Of a stretch of 64,000 bases of DNA, positions 43,749 through 51,286 are shown piece after piece. Below the pieces are notes generated by a model, which was given only the letters and a program-made list of their open reading frames with translations, was not told the DNA's origin and made no database searches. Numbering within the stretch: the stretch's first letter is position 1; the number at the start of each line of letters is the position of its first letter. The stretch comes from Actinacidiphila guanduensis. Lineage in GTDB: Bacteria; Actinomycetota; Actinomycetes; Streptomycetales; Streptomycetaceae. Location: the NCBI RefSeq assembly GCF_900103985.1, contig NZ_FNIE01000002.1, positions 434,001 to 498,000 of the forward strand, read 5' to 3'. A program made the position numbers and the translations under genes.

Positions 43749-44104
43749 CGCTTGCCTCCGGCCTTGGCGTTGGCGTTGGACTTCGCGGTCTTCGCGTCGC
43801 CCTCCAGCCGGGTGGCCTCGCTCTCCCAGCGGGCGGCGTCCGTCACCAGCGCGTTCGCCATCGAACTCAGCTTGGACTGGCGAGCCTTGAGTGTGGCCGT
43901 GCACTGGTCGGCGTACGGCCCCTGCCATATCGCGGTGTCGCCGCCCGTGCCGACCACGAAGTCGTCGGCCCGCGGTGTCGCCTTGCGGACGGCGTCGTCC
44001 AGGTACGGCCCCAGCGTCTTGGCTATCGCCCGTGCCTGCCTGGCGGCCTCCCTGAGGTTCTGGGCCCGCCTGTTCAGGTCCGCGGCGTCGTCCGTCGCTC
44101 CCAC
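43745..44104 (-). CDS. WXG100-like protein
   Basis: A 119-aa, largely helical protein with a central WQG turn (Trp60 in AIWQGPYADQCTATL) between two long helices, as in the WXG100/ESX family. There is no signal peptide. GTG 44104 has GGGGG about 7 nt upstream; GTG 44125 would add seven residues. Its stop overlaps the C2 peptidase start by 4 nt (ATGA), so the two are translated together, as expected for a type VII-secreted heterodimer or chaperone-effector pair. It is first in a four-gene minus-strand cassette. Confidence 0.75.
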   Translation of the reverse strand: MGATDDAADLNRRAQNLREAARQARAIAKTLGPYLDDAVRKATPRADDFVVGTGGDTAIWQGPYADQCTATLKARQSKLSSMANALVTDAARWESEATRLEGDAKTAKSNANAKAGGKR

Positions 44105-44370
44105 GATCTGCCCCCGTCGCTCCACTGCGCCGCCGGTACGGCGGCCTTGCGTTTTCCCCGGCCGCGCCCGGTAAGGACCGCTTCGTCACGGTTACGGGCG
44201 CCGCCGCACGGCAGCGGCTGACCGCGGCCAGTCAGGCAGCATAGCGAGGACGCGCCCGGCGGCAAGGCAACGGAATGTCGCAGAACGCCTACGAAATCGG
44301 GTGCGGCGGGCTCGGGGCGTGCCCACGCGGCCTCGGCGGGGAGGTCGGCGCGGCCCGTACGCGCGGCCGA

Positions 44371-44422
44371 GTCGGGCGGTACGGCCGGGTCGGGTGGTAC
44401 GGCGGGGCCGGGCGTACGGCGG
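44371..44422. repeat. 18-nt tandem repeat (about three units)
   Basis: GTCGGGCGGTACGGCCGG, GTCGGGTGGTACGGCGGG and a 16-nt variant GCCGGGCGTACGGCGG lie head to tail in the 465-nt divergent gap between the WXG100-like gene and the methyltransferase. No gene is seen in that gap. Confidence 0.7.
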
Positions 44423-44569
44423 CCACGGCGAGCTCGGCGGTACGACGCGGGTAACGGCGCCGCTGCCGCCCGTACGCGCGGCCGGGCACGGCCCCCCGCT
44501 CCCCGCGCGGACGCGCCCCGCCGAAAACCGGTGTCCCGCTCCGGCCCGGCGCGGCTAACGTGCCCGCAC

Positions 44570-45334
44570 ATGACCGCACCCGACGGACCGCCCCGGCTGA
44601 CGCGTCTCACCTTCCACGGACCGCTTTCCGAGAGCCGGGCGGACCGGCTCGTCGCCCGGCTCGCCGCCGGCGCGCCCGCGACCGTGCTCGACATCGGCTG
44701 CGGGTGGGGGGAGTTGATGCTGCGGCTGCTGGCCGCGGTACCCGGTGCCCGCGGAATCGGACTCGACCTCAACGAGGAGGACCTGGCCCGCGGGCGGCGC
44801 AACGCCGAACTGCGGGGCCTGGCCGACCGGGTGGACTTCCTCGCCGAGTCGGCGACCGGCACCGGGCGCGGACCCGCGGACGTCGTCCTGTGCCTCGGTG
44901 CCGCCCAGGCGCTCAGCTCGCTGGAGCCGCCCGGGCACATCCCCGCTGCTTTCGAGGCGCTGCGGGGGCTCGTCGCGCCGGGCGGGCGCGTGCTGTTCGG
45001 GGACGGCTTCTGGGAACGGCCGCCGACCGAGGGGGAGTTGGCGGCGATGTGGCCGGGCGCGCATGCGGGGGAGTTCACCGACCTGGCCGGGCTGGTGGAC
45101 CTCGCGCACGAGGCGGGCTTCCGGGCCGCGTGGATCGACCCGGCGACGCTGGAGGAGTGGGACGAGTTCGAGTCCGGATACCGCGCCGACGTCGAGGAGT
45201 GGCTGGCCGCGCACGGGGACCATCCGCTGGCCGCGCAGACGCGGGAACGGGCCGACGGGCACCGCGCGCGGTGGTTGCGGGGCTATCGGGGCGTGCTGGG
45301 GCTGGCGTACCTGACGCTTGTCCCCGTGGGGTAG
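44570..45334 (+). CDS. SAM-dependent methyltransferase (class I)
   Basis: A 254-aa protein. The SAM-binding motif I is ATVLDIGCGWGELMLRLLAA, with acidic loop GIGLDLNEEDLARGRRNAEL and later motifs VVLCLGAAQALSS and GRVLFGDGFWERPPTEGELA. The C-terminal half is helical. The substrate is unknown (the fold is of the small-molecule type). ATG 44570 has no ribosome binding site; TAACGT ends 8 nt before it, so a leaderless mRNA is likely. Confidence 0.88.
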   Translation: MTAPDGPPRLTRLTFHGPLSESRADRLVARLAAGAPATVLDIGCGWGELMLRLLAAVPGARGIGLDLNEEDLARGRRNAELRGLADRVDFLAESATGTGRGPADVVLCLGAAQALSSLEPPGHIPAAFEALRGLVAPGGRVLFGDGFWERPPTEGELAAMWPGAHAGEFTDLAGLVDLAHEAGFRAAWIDPATLEEWDEFESGYRADVEEWLAAHGDHPLAAQTRERADGHRARWLRGYRGVLGLAYLTLVPVG

Positions 45335-45561
45335 CGGGGCCCCCGCGCGGTTGCAGGTGGCTACGTACGGTCGCTACCCGCCACCGTGCCCGGCCGCACG
45401 CCGGTGGGGGAGGTCGCGCAGGTTGCCGTGCCCCACTGGCCGTACGGTCCGCCTCTGGCCGTACGATCCGACCCCCCGGACGGGTCGTGGCGCTGGCGGA
45501 GGGCGGGGCGCGGTTCGAGGATGGGAGCGTGCGGGGGCTGGTCGGATGGGTGGAGTGCGTC

Positions 45562-46494
45562 GTGGAGATGTTTCCCTCGCTGCCGCTCGAGTCGTGGCGG
45601 GAGAGCAAGGAGACGCTGCACCGCTTCCTGCAGGTCGTGGGGAAGGTGCGGCTTGAGGCGAGCCAGCGGCGGAACCACTGGTGGAACGTGCCCTTCCACA
45701 TCACCGGGCGCGGGATCACGACCCGGCCCACCGGACCGTACGGCGGCGGCGACGCCTTCTGCGTGGACTTCGACTTCGTGGCGCACCGGCTGGTGGTCCG
45801 TACGCTGAGCGGGCGCGAGGTGTCGTTCCCGCTGGCCGGCCGCTCGGTCGCCGCGTTCTACGCCGACACGGTCGCGGCCCTGGACGCCCTCGGGATCCAG
45901 GCGCGGCCGCAGCACCCGTACCCGTACGACCTGCCCGACGCCGGGCGGCCCTTCGCGGAGGACGAGGAGCACCGGTCGTACGACCCGGCGGCGGTCACGC
46001 GCTACTGGCAGGTCCTCACGCAGGTCTCCCTGCTCCTGGAGGAGTACGCGGCCGGCTTCTCCGGTAAGACCAGCCCCGTCCACCACTTCTGGCACACCTT
46101 CGACATCGCGGTGACCCGCTTCTCCGGCCGGGAGGTCCCCGTCCCACCCGAGGCGGACCCCGTCACCCGGGAGGCGTACTCCCAGGAGGTGATCAGCGCG
46201 GGGTTCTGGTTCGGCGACGAGAACGTGCCCGCGCCCGCCTTCTACTCCTACACCGCGCCCGAGCCCGCCGACCTCACCACCCGGCCGCTCCACCCCTCGG
46301 CCGCCCAGTGGTCCCCCAACCGCGGCAGCCACCTCGCCCTCCTGACGTACGAGGACGCCCGCGCCACCCCCGACCCGTGGACCACCGTCCTCGACTTCTA
46401 CGCCACCGCCTACCGCGCGGGCGCCGACCTCGCCGCCTGGGACCGCACCAAGGAGTGCCCCGACGGCATCACGGACCCCCACCTGCGGCCGTAG
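45562..46494 (+). CDS. DUF5996 family protein
   Basis: A 310-aa cytoplasmic protein with the conserved pattern FPSLPLESWRESKETLHRFL, RRNHWWNVPFHITGRGITT, HHFWHTFDIAVTRFSGR and EVISAGFWFGDE, recognised as DUF5996. Conserved Trp/His residues suggest an enzyme, but no activity is established. GTG 45562 has GGAG 6 nt upstream; ATG 45568 is also possible. It ends over the 3' end of a small minus-strand frame. Confidence 0.85.
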   Translation: MEMFPSLPLESWRESKETLHRFLQVVGKVRLEASQRRNHWWNVPFHITGRGITTRPTGPYGGGDAFCVDFDFVAHRLVVRTLSGREVSFPLAGRSVAAFYADTVAALDALGIQARPQHPYPYDLPDAGRPFAEDEEHRSYDPAAVTRYWQVLTQVSLLLEEYAAGFSGKTSPVHHFWHTFDIAVTRFSGREVPVPPEADPVTREAYSQEVISAGFWFGDENVPAPAFYSYTAPEPADLTTRPLHPSAAQWSPNRGSHLALLTYEDARATPDPWTTVLDFYATAYRAGADLAAWDRTKECPDGITDPHLRP

Positions 46495-46663
46495 CCCGCA
46501 CCCCGGAGGACTCCGCCCGGCGCTCGCGCTCGGCGTGCCGCCGCTCGATTTCCTGCCGCTCCGCCTCGGCCTCGGCCAGTTCCTCCTCGGTGATCCGCCC
46601 GTACTCGGACTCCCACCACACGACGGCCTCACGCAACCGCTCCCGCTCGCGCTGCCGCTCCAC
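46469..46663 (-). CDS. Small charged helical protein, possible antitoxin tail
   Basis: 64 aa from GTG 46663, with GAGGGG 6 nt upstream. The sequence EAVVWWESEYGRITEEELAE followed by AEAERQEIERRHAER resembles the C-terminal tail of CopG/ParD-like antitoxins, but the N-terminal ribbon-helix-helix is absent. It therefore looks like a remnant or a very short protein. The stop overlaps the DUF5996 3' end by 26 nt. No toxin gene is adjacent. Confidence 0.4.
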   Translation of the reverse strand: MERQRERERLREAVVWWESEYGRITEEELAEAEAERQEIERRHAERERRAESSGVRATAAGGGP

Positions 46664-46743
46664 GGCCGTCCCCTCGTGCCGGTCGCCGTCCGCTTCTTCC
46701 CGCCCCGCACCCCGGCGACCAGCGGGAACCGGCGCACGGCGGG

Positions 46744-47757
46744 TCACGCGTCCCACGCCGTACCCAGGGCGAGGAGGCGGTCGCGGTACTCGAGGGACGC
46801 TGTCCATTCCTCGGGCCATGCCTGCGCACCGTGGTGGGCTCCGGCGAAGGCGCCGGCCAGGGCGGCGACGGAGTCGGAGTCACCCGAGGAGAAGGCGGCG
46901 CGGCGGACCACCGCGGTGGGGGCGTCGGGCAGGAGGAGGAGGAAGCAGTGCAGAGCGGTGGCCAGGGCTTCCTCGGCGATCCAGCCCGCGCCGGTGGCCA
47001 GGCACGGGTCGGCCTCCGGGTCGGGGGAGGCCAGAGCGGTGGTCACGCGGTCGAGTGCGGCCAGGCACTCGTCCCAGCCACGGGTGGCGTACTGGGAGGG
47101 GCCGGGGTCGGGCGCGTGGTCGGCCAGGTCCCCGAGCCAGTCGGCGCGGTAGGTACCGCGGTTCGTATGGGCGTACTCCCGCAGGGCGGGCAGGAGCTGG
47201 GCCGGCTCGATGCCCTCGGCGAGCACGCGGACGGCGTGCGCGGTCAGGTCGGAGGCGGCCAGCGCCGTGGGGTGGCCGTGGGTGAGGGCTGCCTGCAACT
47301 GGGCTGCTCCCGAGCGCTGTTGCGCGTCGAGCCCCGGAACCAGCCCGAGCGGCGCGACCCGCATGTTCGCCCCGCACCCCTTCGAGCCGGTTTCGCTCGC
47401 CGTCTGCCAGCGCCCGCCGCGGCTGAGAGCCTCGCAGGCGCGCAGGCAAGTCCCGCCGGGGGAGCGGTCGTTGTCGGGCGAGAGGTACCACCGTACGAAG
47501 TGCTCGCGAACGGCCGGTTCCATCCGTGCGGCCGTCAACGGCCCCTCCGCCAGCACCTCCTGCAGTGCCTCGCCCAGTGCCAGCGTCATCTGCGTGTCGT
47601 CGGTGACGTACGCGCGGCCTCCGGCGAGCGGCAGCGGCATCTCCCGCCACGGCCCGCACTTGGCCGCGATCTGCGCCATGTCGTTGAACTCGGTCGGGAA
47701 ACCCATCGCGTCCCCGATCGCCGACCCCACCAGCGCGCCTGTCGCCGCCCGCTTCAC
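46744..47757 (-). CDS. ADP-ribosylglycohydrolase family protein
   Basis: A 337-aa protein. Mg2+-binding motifs of the DraG/ARH family are present: GALVGSAIGDAMGFPTEF, DDTQMTLALGEAL (about residues 53-65), and FSSGDSDSVAALAGAFAGAH near the C-terminus. Such enzymes remove ADP-ribose from arginine or other groups on proteins or nucleic acids. ATG 47757 begins the family's usual start MKRAATGALVGSAIGDA. It is transcribed toward the small frame at 46469 and probably alone. Confidence 0.93.
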   Translation of the reverse strand: MKRAATGALVGSAIGDAMGFPTEFNDMAQIAAKCGPWREMPLPLAGGRAYVTDDTQMTLALGEALQEVLAEGPLTAARMEPAVREHFVRWYLSPDNDRSPGGTCLRACEALSRGGRWQTASETGSKGCGANMRVAPLGLVPGLDAQQRSGAAQLQAALTHGHPTALAASDLTAHAVRVLAEGIEPAQLLPALREYAHTNRGTYRADWLGDLADHAPDPGPSQYATRGWDECLAALDRVTTALASPDPEADPCLATGAGWIAEEALATALHCFLLLLPDAPTAVVRRAAFSSGDSDSVAALAGAFAGAHHGAQAWPEEWTASLEYRDRLLALGTAWDA

Positions 47758-47801
47758 CGCATGCCCTCCCCGGATCGAAGACGACCGTACCGCGGGGGAG
47801 T

Positions 47802-48482
47802 TCAGGTGTTCGTCGGGTTGGTGAGGCCGTGGCGCCAGGCCCAGGCGATCAGGGCACCGCGGTCCTCCAGGGCGAGTTTGGACAGGACGTGGTTGAGGTG
47901 GGTCTTGACCGTGGCCTGGCTGACCACCAACTCCCTCGCGACCTGACGGTTGTTGAGCCCGTCGGCGACCAGGCGGACCACGTCGATCTCGCGCCGGGTC
48001 AGGCCCTCGGCCTCCGGCGGGAGCGTGCGCGGGGCGGCCGCGGCAGGCGGTGCGGCGGACTCGCTCACCACCAGCTGGACCAGCCGGCGCTGCACCGCGG
48101 GGTCCAGCACCGTACGCCCCGCGGCGACTTCGCGGACCGCGGCCAGCAGCGCCTCGCTCGTCGCGTCCTTGGTGAGGTAACCGGCCGCGCCCGCACGCAG
48201 CGCGGGTATCACGGCGTCGTCGTCGGCGTAGGTGGTCAGGATCAGGACGCGCGTGCCGAGGTCCGCGGCCAGCACCTCGGCTGTCACCTGCGCACCGTCC
48301 AGGCCCGGCATCCGCAGGTCGACCAGGGCGACGTCGGGCCGGGTCTCGGCAGCGAGCCGCACCGCGTCGAGCCCGTCACCGGCCTGCCCGACCACCTCGA
48401 TGTCGTCCGCCGAGCCCAGCAGCAGCACGACCCCGTCGCGCACCACCGCCTGGTCGTCGGCGACCAGCACCCGAATCGTCAC
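47802..48482 (-). CDS. NarL/FixJ-type response regulator
   Basis: A 226-aa protein. Receiver domain with phospho-acceptor Asp55 (VALVDLRMPGLDG) and Lys in GYLTKDAT; LuxR-type HTH at the C-terminus (LTRREIDVVRLVADGLNNRQ, VSQATVKTHLNHVLSKL). GTG 48482 has GGGAGGCGG upstream. It lies 52 nt downstream of the sensor kinase gene and is co-directional, so the two form a two-component pair. Confidence 0.95.
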   Translation of the reverse strand: MTIRVLVADDQAVVRDGVVLLLGSADDIEVVGQAGDGLDAVRLAAETRPDVALVDLRMPGLDGAQVTAEVLAADLGTRVLILTTYADDDAVIPALRAGAAGYLTKDATSEALLAAVREVAAGRTVLDPAVQRRLVQLVVSESAAPPAAAAPRTLPPEAEGLTRREIDVVRLVADGLNNRQVARELVVSQATVKTHLNHVLSKLALEDRGALIAWAWRHGLTNPTNT

Positions 48483-48534
48483 GCGTCCGCCTCCCTGCCG
48501 CCCGCGCGCGGCGCCCCGACGGCGCCCGGCACGG

Positions 48535-50088
48535 TCACGCCCCCATCTTCCCGCGGCCGCCCTCGCCGCCCGGGGACGAGGGCCCGGACGTGCCCGCGTG
48601 CGCGGCCCCGCCGCCGGGCTCCACCGCGGACGCGGCCCCGGCACCTGGCCCGGCCGCGGCCTCCGGGCGGGACCCGTTCGTACGCGCGGCCCCGGCACCC
48701 GGTCCGCCCGCGGGTCCCGGCGCGGCACCGGAATCCGTACGTTCGGGGGCGGCGCCGGAGCCCTCCGTACGCACCGGCCCCGCACCGGAAACGTGTCCAG
48801 CCCCTGGTCCAGTCCCGGAACGGTCCACCGGTCCGGCGTCGGAACCGTTCGTACGCCCCAGCCCGGCACCAGTGCCTTCTGTACGCCCCGAAACGGCGCC
48901 GGAACCGTCCGCGGGTCCAGCCGCGCCGCTCCCCTGCGGCAGGACCGGCACCCTCAGGACGATGCGCCACCCCGGCTCGCCAGGGACCCGGCCCGCGCTC
49001 AGGGAGCCGCCCACCGATTCGATCCGCTCGGCCATGCTGCGCAGCCCCGTGCCGCTGCCCTGCACGCCGGAGGGCGCGCGGCCCGCGGGCAGGCCGTGGT
49101 CGCGGACCGCCACCCGCAACTCCCGTTCGGCCCATGCCGCGTTGACCTCGATCGCGCTGCCGGTGGCGTAGCGGGCCGCGTTCGTCAGCGCCTCCTGCAC
49201 CGCCCGGTAGACCGCGTGGCCCGCCTCCGGCGCGACCCGGCCGGCCCGGCCGGTGACGTGCAGCCGCGCCTCGCCGGGGAAGCCGCCGACCAGCCCGGCG
49301 AGGTCGGCCACGCCCCGCAGCGGGGCGGCCCGCAGCGCACCGACCGCAGCGCGCGCCTCCTGCACGCCGTCCCGGGCGAGCTCGGCGGCCCGGTCCAGCG
49401 GCTCGGTCAGCGCGGCCGTGGCCCCCTCCCGCCCGGCGATCGCCCGCACCGCCTGGAGCTGCACGGACAGTCCGGCGAGGCTGTGCGCCAGTACGTCGTG
49501 CATCTCGCGGGCGATCCGGCTGCGCTCCTCCAGCGCCGCCGCCTCCTGCTGGGCCTGCCGGGACGCCTCCACCTCCGCGAGCAGCGCCACCGCCCGGTCC
49601 CGTTCGGCCTGCAGGGCGGCGTGCTCCACGGATCGGTCGGCGATGAACCAGGCGCCGACGCCCGAGAGCAGCCCCGACGTACTGTCCGAGATGACCATGA
49701 TCGTCACACCGAAGCCGACCGCCAGAGCGGCGACCAGGGCGTTGCGCACCGGCCCCGGCGGCACCCGCAGCGGAAGCACGGAGGCGCCGGCCAGGATGGG
49801 CACCTCACCCAGCCCGTTCGGCACCAGGACGGTGATCGCGAAGCCGGCCCCGATGGTCAGGGCGACCCCGACGACACCCCATCGCGGGCCCAGGAAACGG
49901 CGCCCCATCAGCATCCCCAGCTCGGCGACCGCGCCCAGCACGCCGACCAGCGTCTTCAGCGCGGCCCCGTCCGCGGCGACCACCGACACCGCCACGCAGG
50001 CCACCATGGCCGACAGGCCGATCATCCCGCGGCGATCCAGCCGCCACCGGCCGGCCGGCGTGCTCTCCAGCCCGGCGGTACGTGCCAT
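48535..50088 (-). CDS. Sensor histidine kinase (HisKA_3/NarX-like)
   Basis: A 517-aa protein. Four to five transmembrane helices (about residues 20-150) form the sensor; the dimerisation/phosphorylation box is IAREMHDVLAHSLAGLSVQL with His197; an HATPase_c domain follows (QEALTNAARYATGSA, GSGTGLRSMAERIESVGGSL). ATG 50088 has AAGGAG 9 nt upstream. The last ~130 residues (388-517) are a repetitive Gly/Ala/Pro tail with recurring RTEGSGA/RTNGS units, not part of any kinase fold. It partners with the regulator at 47802. Confidence 0.93.
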   Translation of the reverse strand: MARTAGLESTPAGRWRLDRRGMIGLSAMVACVAVSVVAADGAALKTLVGVLGAVAELGMLMGRRFLGPRWGVVGVALTIGAGFAITVLVPNGLGEVPILAGASVLPLRVPPGPVRNALVAALAVGFGVTIMVISDSTSGLLSGVGAWFIADRSVEHAALQAERDRAVALLAEVEASRQAQQEAAALEERSRIAREMHDVLAHSLAGLSVQLQAVRAIAGREGATAALTEPLDRAAELARDGVQEARAAVGALRAAPLRGVADLAGLVGGFPGEARLHVTGRAGRVAPEAGHAVYRAVQEALTNAARYATGSAIEVNAAWAERELRVAVRDHGLPAGRAPSGVQGSGTGLRSMAERIESVGGSLSAGRVPGEPGWRIVLRVPVLPQGSGAAGPADGSGAVSGRTEGTGAGLGRTNGSDAGPVDRSGTGPGAGHVSGAGPVRTEGSGAAPERTDSGAAPGPAGGPGAGAARTNGSRPEAAAGPGAGAASAVEPGGGAAHAGTSGPSSPGGEGGRGKMGA

Positions 50089-50261
50089 GGTCGCGGGCTC
50101 CTTCCAAGGGGGGCGGGGTCAGGTGTCGGGCGTTGTCGGGATGCTGCCGGGGTCGTACGGGGCCCCGCGCGGGTGCGACGGGAGCTTTACGCGGGTCGCG
50201 CTGCGGTCGTACTCCCCCACAGGGGGATCCACACGGTCACCAGGGTGCCAGCCGCGCGAAC

Positions 50262-50363
50262 CGTACGACTGGGCTCGTACGACCCGACTCGTACCACTGG
50301 GCTCGTACGACCCTGCTCGTACGACTGGACGCGTACGGACCGTCCCGCTCGTACGACCGCAGG
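50262..50363. repeat. 14-nt tandem repeat array (seven units)
   Basis: Units such as CGTACGACTGGGCT, CGTACGACCCGACT, CGTACCACTGGGCT, CGTACGACCCTGCT and CGTACGACTGGACG are joined head to tail; the sixth is 18 nt. The array lies in the gap between two minus-strand genes. The 14-nt period is not a codon multiple, and each unit opens with a CGTACG-type core. Confidence 0.85.
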
Positions 50364-50445
50364 TCCGGGGTGCCCACCGGGCCCGGACCTGCGGTCTGAT
50401 GTCGCTGCCACTCGGGCCGTACGACCGTGCCCACGCGTACGCGCC

Positions 50446-50985
50446 TCAGACGTACGCGCCCTCGCGCCGCACCGGCGCCTTCTCGCGGCCCGCGCGGGCC
50501 ATGGCCAGCTGGCCGCGGACGACGATCGTGCCCAGGCGGACGACGACCTCGCCGAACGCCATGAGGATCAGCGCCACCACCCACGCCTGGCTGCTGGTGA
50601 TGTCGTGGTGGACGGAGAAGCGGCCGACGTGGGCGGCGCCGGAGGCGTGCGAGGTCCACACCGCGAAAGCGAGCCGGAAGCCCATGCTGATCACCCACAG
50701 CGCGGCCGCGCCCAGCGACGCCCTGATCCGCACGTGCCCCTCGGCGACCCGGACGCGGGTGAGGAAGCCGCCGAAGAGGCCGAAGAGCACACCGGCGCCG
50801 GCGCCGGCCGCGGCGAGCACCAGGTCGTTCCCGGCGGTCGGGATGTCGTGCAGGTAGGTGCTCGCGGCCCAGCCGATGATCGCCAGGGGCAGCAGGATCG
50901 TGCGGGCGGTCAGCCGCTCCTCGCGCATCTGGCGGAAGACGATGAGGACGAGGGCGATGTCGATGATCCAGTCGGTGGTGGTCAT
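50446..50985 (-). CDS. DUF1453-like membrane protein
   Basis: A 179-aa integral membrane protein with five hydrophobic segments (WIIDIALVLIVFRQM, ARTILLPLAIIGWAAS, LVLAAAGAGAGVLFGLFGGF, LGAAALWVISMGFRLAFAVW, WVVALILMAFGEVVVRL), matching the CcdC/DUF1453 pattern. ATG 50985 (MTTTDW) is preferred; ATG 50997 is possible. It is upstream of and co-directional with the sensor kinase, but the 14-nt repeat array separates them. Function unknown. Confidence 0.75.
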   Translation of the reverse strand: MTTTDWIIDIALVLIVFRQMREERLTARTILLPLAIIGWAASTYLHDIPTAGNDLVLAAAGAGAGVLFGLFGGFLTRVRVAEGHVRIRASLGAAALWVISMGFRLAFAVWTSHASGAAHVGRFSVHHDITSSQAWVVALILMAFGEVVVRLGTIVVRGQLAMARAGREKAPVRREGAYV

Positions 50986-51169
50986 GGCATCGAGCATCCG
51001 CTCGCGGGCGCCGCGTTCCGTCAACCCAGGGGTGGAACGCAGGTGGAAGTACGCGTCCACCCGGGGCGGGACCGCCCGCGGGCCCGCGCGGCCTCGGCAT
51101 CACCCTCAGGGCTGAGCGACGGGGCCGCCCGCGTCTCGGGGATGCGGACGGCCCCGGCCTCCTGACCAG

Positions 51170-51187
51170 GTACGACCCGGGTCGTAC
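51170..51187. promoter_or_regulatory. 18-bp perfect palindrome
   Basis: GTACGACCCGGGTCGTAC in the 300-nt gap upstream of the DUF1453-like gene, followed at 51204-51220 by a partial copy (GGTACGACCCGGGTGCG). It shares its core with the 14-nt array at 50262-50363. It could be an operator or simply a repeat-derived inversion. Confidence 0.4.
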
Positions 51188-51286
51188 TCGGCCACGAGCT
51201 GGGTACGACCCGGGTGCGACCTGGGTGCCGTGCGGGTGCTGTCCGGGGAGGACCCCGAGTGCTGTCCGGGGACGACGCTCCCGGTA

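Noticed and set aside
50262..50363. CRISPR interpretation of the 14-nt array
   Set aside because: Units abut directly without spacers and no cas genes are in the window.
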